Shown one piece after another: positions 17,467-25,445 of a DNA stretch of 64,000 nucleotides. Within the stretch, counting starts at the first letter, position 1. Every line of letters begins with the position of its first letter. Location of the stretch: assembly GCA_964489265.1 (NCBI GenBank), contig CAZAXX010000002.1, forward strand, positions 1 through 64,000, given 5' to 3'. The notes under the pieces are model-generated. The model saw only the letters and a program-made list of their open reading frames with translations. It ran no database searches and was not told the origin of the DNA. Source of the stretch: CAYRUP01 sp964489265 (GTDB taxonomy: Bacteria; Pseudomonadota; Gammaproteobacteria; DSM-16500). The position numbers and the translations under genes are program-made.

Positions 17467-18231
17467 TTATCTCAGTCGTGGACGCATACTTTCGATTGCA
17501 ACTTTTGCAAAAATATCTTCATTTCCGCGAGTTAAATATTCATCTACAAGACTCATTAGCGGCATTGGTAGAGGAGCATCAATTTTAGTTTGAAGTATTT
17601 TGTCAATACGTTCCAGCTTTTCTTGCTCCGATTTATTCTCACTAATTTTAAAATTCTTTAAAAAGTTTTTTTCTGCATTACTAAGTACATTATCAAAATA
17701 ACAACTTTCCCAGTGCATATTTCCAATAAAGAAGCCTGCGCTTAACAGTGCGAGGGCAATAGTACACAAAATAACCCATCCATAATATTCATTGGCACAC
17801 ATTTCCTGGAATACTGGAAAACACGCTCGTATTGCATAATAATCATCAACCATAGGTAGATTTTGATTGCCTTCTAAAGAACATAATTCATCACTCTGAT
17901 ATTTATATCTCATAATCTCTTCACAAGTCTTATTTTCAAAACGTATTTCGTTATTAAATCTCACTTCACCTTGCGCTGCTTGTAAATATTTATTAATAAT
18001 TAAAGTAGTTAAAGCAATCACTCCGCCACACCCAGCTAAGGAAGTCACAAAAAGTGCCGCTCTGCATCGATTATCTGCTTGTTTAACACGCTCCTGATCT
18101 GAATTGGCATCGATCAGTTTTTTTTGAATTTTTTCGAGTTTATTAAGGATGGGCGTAGAAGAAACAGGAATGGCTAACTCTGCTTGCAATAAGGGTTTGG
18201 TTAATGCTTTAGGTTTCCAGAATGAAAACAT
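17467..18231 (-). CDS. Hypothetical two-pass membrane protein
   Basis: A 254-residue protein of unknown function. A cytoplasmic N-terminal helix (residues 25-55, coiled-coil-like) is followed by a membrane segment at about 58-82, a roughly 65-residue loop with four cysteines (KTCEE, ELCSLE, RACFP, EMCAN), a second membrane segment at about 149-170, and a charged C-terminal helical domain. The cysteine-bearing loop would be periplasmic, where the cysteines could form disulfides. It lies 38 bases upstream of the 640-residue gene and 34 bases downstream of the 463-residue one, probably one transcript. Confidence 0.7.
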   Translation of the reverse strand: MFSFWKPKALTKPLLQAELAIPVSSTPILNKLEKIQKKLIDANSDQERVKQADNRCRAALFVTSLAGCGGVIALTTLIINKYLQAAQGEVRFNNEIRFENKTCEEIMRYKYQSDELCSLEGNQNLPMVDDYYAIRACFPVFQEMCANEYYGWVILCTIALALLSAGFFIGNMHWESCYFDNVLSNAEKNFLKNFKISENKSEQEKLERIDKILQTKIDAPLPMPLMSLVDEYLTRGNEDIFAKVAIESMRPRLR

Positions 18232-18265
18232 GACAGGCTCGCTCCATAGTTTTAAAAGTTAATTA

Positions 18266-19657
18266 CTATGCCCGCTTTGTCGACGGACTAGATGGTGCCA
18301 GACTTGGTTCAACACGAATATTATTTTGAACAACCTCAGTAAAACCTTCCTGTGTGAGCGGCCAAGGCATTTTCTGAAGTAATGTGTCTGCATGCGCTAA
18401 ATTCTCTATTACTTTCTGCGCGTTTTCTCTGCTTAATAATGAAGGTTTCGCGCTATCCAACTGACGCAAAATTTCTGGAACAGCCTGAGAAATAATCCCA
18501 GCGTTAAGATACACAGTATTAATTAAATCAGTAAGCCCAGACTTTGCCAGCAAGCCATAGGTTTGGCTGATGGCATAGGCGTTTGTTGGGTTTTGTTTAA
18601 TAATATCCAATTTTCCTTTACTCAATTTTCCATCCGCTGCAAATTCCACTGCAGCCAATGCCATTTGTTCAGAGCACTCTCTATTAATCGGATCGCATAT
18701 CAACAAAATTAAATTTAAATTCTCTTTATTGATTAGATCGGCATCTGTTAAATGCTCAAATGCATTTGCAAGTTGATGCAGAAAAAGCGGATTTCGACGA
18801 ATATTTTTCTCAGCTTGCTTTTGTTCGTTTTCACCCAGCCTGCCATAATGTAATCCAATTAAAACATAAGAAATAAACGATGAATTTTCTGAATTAGCAA
18901 AGATAAAATCAATATTTTCATTCGAATTCAGTTTGGCCATGTACTCACGATTTAAACTTTTGTTATGATCCTTATACGTATATCCGGTAACTTCAAATAA
19001 AGCATAATCTTGTCGATAACAATCATATGGGTTTGGCAATAATACATGCGGAATTACTTCTCTTTGAATATTATGATAGAGAAGTTGATCATGTAATTTG
19101 AGGGCATCAACAGCTTTGCAGGCGCGGGTGTAAAATCGAAAATCATGCATTTTGCTACAATATGAGAGATCTAGGGCAGTCATAGTAAAATCTTTTGCGA
19201 TAAACTTTAATGCATCAGGATAGTGCCGAATGAATGGCCCAATATCGACTTTTTTTGGATGAGCTTTCTTTTTAATGCTTTTGACATAAGCGTCTAATTC
19301 TGGTCGATGTGCCATCATGGTAAATATTTTTAAGTCATAAGCTGCATAATCAACTAATCCGCCCATTTTTGTAAATAATGTAGCACAAGCGACGTATGTC
19401 TTGTTCGAGTTATATTGATTTTCTCTGATACTAGATAAGTGAGCAGCTAAACCATGTAACTGGGAACAAGTCAGTGGGACTGCTTTTTCAGATGAATATT
19501 GAGATAAATGGCGTATATTGCCGGAGGTTAGTCTCCATGATTTTTTCTTTAAGTCTGCATAGTTATCTAAAGCATGTTTAACATCAGATTGTAAAATAAT
19601 AACGGATGCAGATTTTTCTTCTAAGTGTCTGTGTACTTGAAAAGTTGATGACGCCAT
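18266..19657 (-). CDS. Hypothetical protein, likely paralog of the gene at 24388
   Basis: A 463-residue soluble protein beginning MASSTFQV. I do not recognise a family. By eye its segments QLHGLAAHL and YVACATLFTKM, and later NPLFLHQLANAFEHL followed by LNLILLICDP, match QLHALAKLL, FLACKDLILKM and DPQRFHLFAKAFI with LNLIVNSCIE in the 239-residue protein at 24388, in the same order. This suggests a small local family. It is mainly helical with no membrane segment. It is the first gene of the 19657-15506 run. Confidence 0.7.
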   Translation of the reverse strand: MASSTFQVHRHLEEKSASVIILQSDVKHALDNYADLKKKSWRLTSGNIRHLSQYSSEKAVPLTCSQLHGLAAHLSSIRENQYNSNKTYVACATLFTKMGGLVDYAAYDLKIFTMMAHRPELDAYVKSIKKKAHPKKVDIGPFIRHYPDALKFIAKDFTMTALDLSYCSKMHDFRFYTRACKAVDALKLHDQLLYHNIQREVIPHVLLPNPYDCYRQDYALFEVTGYTYKDHNKSLNREYMAKLNSNENIDFIFANSENSSFISYVLIGLHYGRLGENEQKQAEKNIRRNPLFLHQLANAFEHLTDADLINKENLNLILLICDPINRECSEQMALAAVEFAADGKLSKGKLDIIKQNPTNAYAISQTYGLLAKSGLTDLINTVYLNAGIISQAVPEILRQLDSAKPSLLSRENAQKVIENLAHADTLLQKMPWPLTQEGFTEVVQNNIRVEPSLAPSSPSTKRA

Positions 19658-19814
19658 TTAGCATTTCCTTATGTAATGCTGGTGATTAGTCTAATGAATA
19701 TTTTAGGAAGATCATCGAATATACATCGTATTTGTTATTTGCGGATGAATTATAATATAGATAGATTCTTACAAAAAGAGCGACAATGCAATGAGATCAA
19801 TTATAGTGACAGTT

Positions 19815-19849
19815 AAATTTGTAACTTGTATGTTGTTGGCACTTGACCC
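19815..19849. repeat. Solo arm of the GGGGTCAAGTGCCA element
   Basis: AAATTTGTAACTTGTATGTT followed by GTTGGCACTTGACCC, matching the right arm of the 149-base unit. The left arm is absent, so this is a decayed or partial copy. Confidence 0.8.
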
Positions 19850-19870
19850 GTTGTTTAGGCTATATGAGCT

Positions 19871-21010
19871 CTACTGCCTATTTTGAAATAAATATCTTTG
19901 CATTTCCTCATTATTTTTTTTCCAAATAACATTATCAATAAAAAAATGGTGGATATTCAGAAAAATAACAAAATAAAACATCATGACAGTGGGACCATAA
20001 AAATAAAAATCAAACAATCTCATTTGATCAAGATAATTTGGTAAGAAATAAAAGAAAATACTGCCCAAAACAACAGATAAAAATAAATATCCATAATGAC
20101 GGATGAAATAGATCTTGTTTCGCATTTTCTGATTTACTTTTACTAGCTCATTTTTAATTTTATTACGACGTAAAGCAGATACAAAAGGGAGATATTGTAG
20201 TGAGTGAAAAAATGCAATGCAGGGGAAAAATATGGGATTATAAAATAAAGGTAAAAACCATAAATAAGCTGCAATAAACGCAATTACAGCAGTCAAAGAA
20301 GGTTTACTTTTTTCTTTAATATGTTTTTTTATATGCGTTATCATGACAAGAATCAGCGTGATAATAATTGCCCCAAAACAATAAAAAATATAACGCACAG
20401 GAACATTCAAGCCACGATAAATAATTCCTTCAAACATTTGTTCGGAACCGCCAATGTTGTTACAGACCCAAGAAATAATCCAGAGCATATAAAGATTCGC
20501 TTGTAAGCACCATCGCTCTACTTTGTTATAAAAGATTTTTTGTAAAGCATTTGTGACGATGATGGTTCCAAATATTTGTTTTATATAATGCCATCCGACA
20601 AAAAAATAAAATGCATTAACAAAATATCCTAACAATTTAATAGGATTTAAATATGAGCATACGATTAACGAGCCGATAAGAAGTAGCGGTACAATTATCC
20701 CAGCCCAAAAAAATGATTTCTTCGAAATAATTAAATGACGAAAATCGATATAGAGTAATTGATACGAAAGCAAGAAATGCGGAAAATTCACCAGAAAACT
20801 CAATGCAAATACCAGCCCCACAAAATAGGGATGGTTATGTTGCTTAGCGAGAATGATTGAGGCGAGAAAAAACAGAATAGAAGCTCCGCCCATAAAAAAA
20901 GCATCAAAAAAACCTGTATACAAGTAAGGTTTCTTTTCACTATTTTGTGTCGGTTCAAGGTATTGCTTACTATCTATGTAATATGTAGCTTGGGACATTC
21001 GCTCATCCAT
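19871..21010 (-). CDS. Polytopic membrane protein with conserved-looking histidines
   Basis: About 379 residues with roughly nine to ten hydrophobic segments. Histidines fall in or beside membrane segments in short motifs: NFPHFLLSY, GWHYIKQ, FFHSLQYL and HHFFIDNVIW. This pattern recalls integral-membrane metal-dependent oxygenases or desaturases, but the standard desaturase boxes are not complete and I cannot name the family. It is monocistronic, flanked by a solo repeat arm downstream and the divergent DUF1653 gene. Start uncertain: ATG 21010, ATG 20998 or GTG 21016, none with a strong ribosome site. Confidence 0.65.
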   Translation of the reverse strand: MDERMSQATYYIDSKQYLEPTQNSEKKPYLYTGFFDAFFMGGASILFFLASIILAKQHNHPYFVGLVFALSFLVNFPHFLLSYQLLYIDFRHLIISKKSFFWAGIIVPLLLIGSLIVCSYLNPIKLLGYFVNAFYFFVGWHYIKQIFGTIIVTNALQKIFYNKVERWCLQANLYMLWIISWVCNNIGGSEQMFEGIIYRGLNVPVRYIFYCFGAIIITLILVMITHIKKHIKEKSKPSLTAVIAFIAAYLWFLPLFYNPIFFPCIAFFHSLQYLPFVSALRRNKIKNELVKVNQKMRNKIYFIRHYGYLFLSVVLGSIFFYFLPNYLDQMRLFDFYFYGPTVMMFYFVIFLNIHHFFIDNVIWKKNNEEMQRYLFQNRQ

Positions 21011-21237
21011 TTGCACTGACTTTCATTATGTGTAGCTTATGCTTATAGTATTTATAAAGCACCTTTTTTTCTAAATCAATCTTACTACCCAGTAAATATT
21101 TTTATTTAACCGTATAGCGGAATTAACGGTCGCTTTCCCCTGCCCTCATGACAAGTAACATTGTATGATGGCCACAAAACAAATATAAACGCTATATACT
21201 TGTGTCCGTAAGAACTCAACAACATGGAGAAGTAAAA

Positions 21238-21546
21238 GTGACAGAGAAAATTATAAAATTCGGTAAATATCGACACTACAAACGAACAGAAAATTTATAC
21301 CAGGTTATCGATATTGCACTCCACAGTGAAACTTATGAAGAAATGGTTATTTACAAGGCTCTCTATCACTGCGAGAAATTTGGCAACAATCGTTTATGGG
21401 TTCGCCCCAAGTCGATGTTTCTTGAGGACGTGGAATATAATGGTAAAACGGTGCCCCGCTTTCAGCTTATTGATTCGGTGGCTATCTCGACGTGCTATTT
21501 AAACCAGCAAATCTATGAGCAGAAGCATGAGGACGACACGCCCTAG
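21238..21546 (+). CDS. DUF1653 family protein
   Basis: A 102-residue protein of the DUF1653 family (function unknown, common in bacteria). The family pattern is clear: GKYRHYKR, HSETYEEMVIYKALY, LWVRPKSMF and GKTVPRFQ. I choose the GTG at 21238 because GGAGA lies seven bases before it. The frame is open upstream to 21202, but those residues are not part of the family. It stands alone between the divergent membrane protein and the orphan gene at 21611. Confidence 0.85.
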   Translation: MTEKIIKFGKYRHYKRTENLYQVIDIALHSETYEEMVIYKALYHCEKFGNNRLWVRPKSMFLEDVEYNGKTVPRFQLIDSVAISTCYLNQQIYEQKHEDDTP

Positions 21547-21610
21547 ATCAAAAAAATTTTCTATGCTAGAGTCTTTTTTTTAAACGTTGATTTATAAAAA
21601 GGAATTTTAT

Positions 21611-22243
21611 ATGTCTACAAATAGATTTCTATTAAAGATGGTTAAAAATGCAGGGAAAATGGCACTCGGCGCTACGGCAGCTGCTACAGCGGGAAAAATT
21701 GTTTGGTCTAATATAAAACCCGGCACACAAGAAAAACCTTTTTTTCCTACCGCTAACACATTTCCTCTAAAAAAATTAGCCAACCCTAGTTCAGCTACTT
21801 CCAATCTCTTAAACAAAGACGAAGAAAAATTGAAACTCTCACTTTCTTGTGATCACAATCTGCTTGGTATCAACATGCTTCAACAGTCAATCATTGCAGC
21901 CAGTGTGGCAAAACTAATTGCGGCTGATAACCTTTTTCGTTCTGCGCTGCAATGGAATCCGAATAATGAATATGCTAAAAGAAATCGAGCCGTGATAGGT
22001 TGTCTCATTCCTCTTTTTCCAGACTATGTTTTTTCATCAATCCCAGATATAGATGTTAATAAAGGACAATCTGTTGATTTAGTGGGCCCTTTTTTAAAAT
22101 GCCTACCATACAAAGATCCTGCGAATAAAGAGGTCGTCGCGCGGTTGAAAGATTTAGAAAACTCAAAGGATTACGAAAGATTCTTTATACCTGATGATTA
22201 TAAAACGAGTGAAAAGTATAACGTAACATCAAGATGTCCATAG
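21611..22243 (+). CDS. Hypothetical protein with N-terminal hydrophobic helix
   Basis: A 210-residue protein of unknown function. The first 35 residues contain a moderately hydrophobic Ala/Gly segment (MALGATAAATAGKIVW) that could be a membrane anchor or a weak signal. The rest is soluble and helical (QQSIIAASVAKLIAADNLFR, then QWNPNNEYAKRNRAV), loosely TPR-like. ATG 21611 has AAAAGGAA before it and is preferred to a TTG at 21587. A strong hairpin follows its stop. Confidence 0.65.
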   Translation: MSTNRFLLKMVKNAGKMALGATAAATAGKIVWSNIKPGTQEKPFFPTANTFPLKKLANPSSATSNLLNKDEEKLKLSLSCDHNLLGINMLQQSIIAASVAKLIAADNLFRSALQWNPNNEYAKRNRAVIGCLIPLFPDYVFSSIPDIDVNKGQSVDLVGPFLKCLPYKDPANKEVVARLKDLENSKDYERFFIPDDYKTSEKYNVTSRCP

Positions 22244-22255
22244 AAATACGAATTT

Positions 22256-22298
22256 AGCGCTGCTAAGCGAGCGATTTTTTTGCTCGCTTAGCAGCGCT
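22256..22298. repeat. Perfect 17-bp inverted repeat
   Basis: Arm AGCGCTGCTAAGCGAGC, loop GATTTTTTT, exact reverse complement arm. It lies 13 bases after a stop codon. Very stable as RNA, but no T-tract follows on either strand, so it is not a textbook terminator. Confidence 0.85.
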
Positions 22299-22419
22299 TA
22301 ATGTCCGCGATCTACCTTTTTTGTAAGCAACGGGCTTTATTTATTCTCGTCTAGATTTATAATCTTTCTAGCTATTAAATAAAATCCGGATGTTAAAACC
22401 TATGGCACCTCGTAGCGAC

Positions 22420-22789
22420 ATGAAGCTTTACAAAACTTATAAATTTCAGCATTCAAGCTCTTCCATAAACAACATCAAACTGTATGCTCGCACCCGACTG
22501 CTGCAGCAGTTACAGCTACAGATCAACGCGGGCAGCTGATAAGCAAGCCTCTAAATTAAACCAAAATATTTTATTGGTGCTAAGACTATTATTTGAGGAT
22601 TTAGCTGATAATGGATCCGCGGTTCCAGATTGGCCTAACTATGGTAAGTTACATGGTAAAAATAATAAACGTCATTGACATTTGCAAAAAGGAAACCCCA
22701 CATATGTTTGCTGTTGGGAAGTAGTAGATAAAAAACGAAAAATCATCGAGGTATATTATGTCGGAACACACGAAAAAGCACCGTATTAG
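22420..22789 (+). pseudogene. Broken RelE/HigB-type toxin
   Basis: Remnant of a small toxin. The in-frame part (about 22554-22675) gives LLFEDLADNG, VPDWPNYGKLHGKN; then a TGA at 22676-22678 stands where the family has Cys (RH-C-HL), and the same frame continues HLQKGNPTYVCCWEVVDKK and IIEVYYVGTHEKAPY to a stop at 22787-22789. These are typical of RelE-superfamily toxins paired with XRE antitoxins. A single base change, TGT to TGA, would explain the stop. The expected N-terminus (MKLYKTYKF, QLQLQIN) is in another frame, so a second lesion near 22520-22545 is likely. The last 32 bases overlap the antitoxin gene. Confidence 0.75.
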
Positions 22790-23147
22790 CGCTCAGTCTT
22801 ATGGATCGACATTACATATAACTTATCATAATAAAACATATGTGATTCCAAAAAGTATTGCTGAAAAATATGTAGTTGAAAATAAAAAAAATAAAAAATT
22901 AAAAGCACCAGTAAAATCGATCAAAGCTTTATTTGACAAGCTTGATGAGAGATTTACAAAGGCAGGCGCTTTATTGAAAGGATTACGAATTCGAGAAGGT
23001 TTATCACAAGTCGAATTTGCTAAAAAAATTGATGTTACTCAAGCAAATCTATCAAATATGGAAAATGGGAAAAGACCGATAGGCAAGATAATTGCAAAGA
23101 GGATTGAAAATATTTTTGGAGTTAATTATCGGTTTTTTTTAGAATAG
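22758..23147 (+). CDS. XRE-family (HigA-type) antitoxin
   Basis: A 129-residue DNA-binding protein. The N-terminal half is charged and probably binds the toxin. The C-terminal HTH_3 domain (about 70-129) shows LLKGLRIREGLSQVEFAK, VTQANLSNMENGKRPIG, the classic XRE helix-turn-helix. It starts at ATG 22758 inside the end of the broken toxin gene, an overlapping toxin-first arrangement. With the toxin dead, it is an orphan antitoxin that could still repress transcription or neutralise related toxins. Confidence 0.85.
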   Translation: MSEHTKKHRISAQSYGSTLHITYHNKTYVIPKSIAEKYVVENKKNKKLKAPVKSIKALFDKLDERFTKAGALLKGLRIREGLSQVEFAKKIDVTQANLSNMENGKRPIGKIIAKRIENIFGVNYRFFLE

Positions 23148-23160
23148 CTTAGAGGAACAA

Positions 23161-24180
23161 CTAGAATGACCATGTATTTCGAAATATTTCAGTTATATAT
23201 CTTTCTAAATTACTGGATGGTGGATCTGCGAGTTTATTTGGATTAAACAAAGTGCCAACCGAAGAATAGGCTGTTACAAGCTGAGCTGCTTCTGAAGGTA
23301 AATGAGCTTGTAAGAGTTGTTTAACTTCCGATAAATAAAAATCTCGAATGGGAGGGAGAGTTAAAAAATCCAGAGAGTTTTTTTTAAGGCAACCAATCAA
23401 ACCATTTTGCATCGGAATTAATGCAAATCCACTGTCGCTGACTTGTTGAGAAAATAGAATTTCAAAATTATTTATTTCCATGTAATGGATTCTTCCACTC
23501 GAATCACTAAATGCAATGATATTCGCAGGAAGACGAATGATGCTCGTAATAGACTGATCACAAGAATACTTCATAAGGCAATGCCCTCGGCAGTGGTGTA
23601 TATCAATAAAAAATATCTGCCCTTTATCATCACCGAGTATGAGAAACTTATCACCTACCAACGTCATGGCAGTGATTTTATTTGCGGATACACGAGACGA
23701 GAACTCATTACGTTTATCTCCGTTATTATCCCAAACTTGAAGGAAGCCATCTACATCGCCAGTCACAAGCAAATCTTTTGATGTTAATGCTATACATGAA
23801 ATATTTCCTGAATATCGACGGTATTTGTCGGCCCACAATCGATGCAATATAATTTTTTTATCTTCCATATATATTTGTGAACAGCTGAAGCTTTTATCTT
23901 TATTGTTTGCAATAAACAATTTATTATTTTTTATCAAATAGACGACATGCTTAAAATCAGGATGTTTAGTTGCAAAACAGAGTTTTTTTGTTTGGAAATC
24001 CCAAACCCGAAATTCAACTTCTTGATATATACTTCCACTCTCATAAGGTGTGAATGATACAGTTACAATATATTTTTTATCTGGCATGAAAGCCGCATAC
24101 CGAGCTGTAACACTTAAACTAGAATGTGTATTGCTTGCTGACTCTTGCTTTATCTCTTCGAGTGGCTTAGGAAGAGGCAT
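23161..24180 (-). CDS. WD40-like beta-propeller protein
   Basis: A 339-residue protein with at least five WD40-like blades: EFRVWDFQTKKLCF (about 57-70), ISCIALTSKDLLVTGDVDG with FLQVWDNNG (about 127-152), ITAMTLVGDKFLILGDDKG, ITSIIRLPANIIAFSDSSG, and a weaker fifth. The C-terminal roughly 60 residues (LPSEAAQLVTAYSSVG) are helical. There is no signal peptide. WD40 propellers bind other proteins and are uncommon in free-living gammaproteobacteria but frequent in host-associated ones. It is convergent with the XRE antitoxin, 13 bases away. Confidence 0.7.
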   Translation of the reverse strand: MPLPKPLEEIKQESASNTHSSLSVTARYAAFMPDKKYIVTVSFTPYESGSIYQEVEFRVWDFQTKKLCFATKHPDFKHVVYLIKNNKLFIANNKDKSFSCSQIYMEDKKIILHRLWADKYRRYSGNISCIALTSKDLLVTGDVDGFLQVWDNNGDKRNEFSSRVSANKITAMTLVGDKFLILGDDKGQIFFIDIHHCRGHCLMKYSCDQSITSIIRLPANIIAFSDSSGRIHYMEINNFEILFSQQVSDSGFALIPMQNGLIGCLKKNSLDFLTLPPIRDFYLSEVKQLLQAHLPSEAAQLVTAYSSVGTLFNPNKLADPPSSNLERYITEIFRNTWSF

Positions 24181-24387
24181 ATAAAATTCCCTATTTTGTA
24201 GAGATCTTGGCGGCAGCCACTTGTAAAAACTGCTGCGATCACTTCAGCCAGAAGATCAAATGGATATGATTTCCAATCAATAAATTTCTTTTCAACTAAC
24301 AAACATGTGAATTCATTATTGTTCTTTGACATATAATACATTCTATTTAAACTATCGACGTTTTTAATTAGATAAGGAAATAAAAAA

Positions 24388-25107
24388 GTGGCATCATCTC
24401 AATTTTTGGGAAAACTAACTACTACATTAACATTGACTTCTAATCCATCATTTCGGTCTGTTACTAAATTAGAAGTGACTATGTGTATTGATAAGTGGCA
24501 AGAAGAAGCGACTCGTTATGCTGATAGAATAGCTGGCGTACAATATAATAAGCGCACCTCCATCCCAGTTATGCTAAGTCCTTTCATGGAAAAGTTAAAA
24601 CAATTTTGTGATAGCTTACAACATGGGATTCTTAACAGTAAGCAATTGCATGCATTAGCTAAACTGTTGAAACCAGTAGCAGATGAATACATGACAGCGG
24701 AAAAACCAGATGAAGAATATGATTTTTTGGCATGCAAAGATCTTATTTTGAAGATGAAACCGTTACTCAAACATGCGCATTTACCTGATCGTATTTTTGA
24801 AAAAACCGTAAGACCCGTATTTAGCGCGTTTATAGATCATACGGACAACATTGTAGCTGTTTATAAATTGATAGATGAGAGTCTTGCACAAGTTTATAGA
24901 AATCAGGCTGAAATTTTTTTGGATAAAATGTTGAGTGATGATCCTCAACGATTTCATTTGTTTGCAAAAGCGTTTATTGCAAATCCTGTTCCCGTCTTGA
25001 AAGTATTAAGGGGAGAGCTAATAGAAACGCAGTTGAATTTGATCGTTAATAGTTGTATCGAAGGCAAAGAGCGTCAAGTGGGTGATCTGCGGAAAGCTAA
25101 GTTATAA
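24388..25107 (+). CDS. Hypothetical protein, likely paralog of the gene at 18266
   Basis: A 239-residue helical protein starting MASSQFLG from GTG 24388, with AAGGAAATAAAAAA before it. No known family was recognised. Its order of short motifs parallels the 463-residue protein at 18266 (QLHALAKLL, FLACKDLILKM, FHLFAKAF, LNLIVNSC). It is half the length of that protein, so it is either a shorter family member or one that lost the C-terminal part. The region after it is decayed (a truncated hydrolase fragment and repeats). Confidence 0.65.
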   Translation: MASSQFLGKLTTTLTLTSNPSFRSVTKLEVTMCIDKWQEEATRYADRIAGVQYNKRTSIPVMLSPFMEKLKQFCDSLQHGILNSKQLHALAKLLKPVADEYMTAEKPDEEYDFLACKDLILKMKPLLKHAHLPDRIFEKTVRPVFSAFIDHTDNIVAVYKLIDESLAQVYRNQAEIFLDKMLSDDPQRFHLFAKAFIANPVPVLKVLRGELIETQLNLIVNSCIEGKERQVGDLRKAKL

Positions 25108-25177
25108 AGACATAAAGTATCAAGTTTATACTTGACCACTTTCATGCTTCTATCACCTATTTTTAGACTGATTCCTG

Positions 25178-25235
25178 TTGGCAAAAAATTGCTGCATAGT
25201 TAGAATATGCAGCAATTCATGCTTTTCCAGGGAGT
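25178..25235 (+). promoter_or_regulatory. 58-base leader module, copy A
   Basis: TTGGCAAAAAATTGCTGCAT .. CATGCTTTTCCAGGGAGT, ending in the ribosome site CCAGGGAG just before the ATG at 25239. A copy with about four mismatches precedes the serine hydrolase at 28304. The two downstream genes are otherwise unrelated in sequence. Confidence 0.6.
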
Positions 25236-25238
25236 ATT

Positions 25239-25361
25239 ATGTCTATCAGTCCCATAACAACACGTTTAATTGACCTACCTGATGGAAGAAAAATAGGTTT
25301 GAGTGAGTATGGAGATCCTGAGGGAACCCCCATTTTTTATTTACATGGCTGTCATCCTTGA
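25239..25361 (+). pseudogene. N-terminal fragment of an alpha/beta hydrolase
   Basis: Forty residues starting MSISPITTRLIDLPDG and continuing LSEYGDPEGTPIFYLHG, the N-terminus of an alpha/beta hydrolase up to the oxyanion His-Gly. The frame then runs into TGTCATCCTTGA of a TCATCC repeat and stops. The catalytic Ser and His are missing, so it cannot be active. It has its own leader and ribosome site (GGGAG). The rest of the gene appears deleted; nothing downstream restores homology before 25446. Confidence 0.75.
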
Positions 25362-25373
25362 ACGAAGTGACAC
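25350..25373. repeat. Partial TCATCC-type repeat
   Basis: TGTCATCCTTGAACGAAGTGACA, a short member of the family at 27128 and 50051. It marks the truncation point of the hydrolase fragment. Confidence 0.6.
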
Positions 25374-25445
25374 CTATTCGATGCTGATATTATAAAAATA
25401 CTATGTTATTTTGTGTACCACTTTCATTAAAACGGATTTTTTATT

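Noticed and set aside
24150..24341. A 63-codon minus-strand frame overlapping the WD40-like gene start.
   Set aside because: It overlaps the neighbouring gene by 31 bases, has no clear ribosome site and no recognisable motifs. It could be a decayed fragment but cannot be supported.
25187..25215. A regulatory hairpin (TTGCTGCAT..ATGCAGCAA) in the 58-base leader.
   Set aside because: Copy B at 28238 has uncompensated changes that break the stem, so the hairpin is not conserved.
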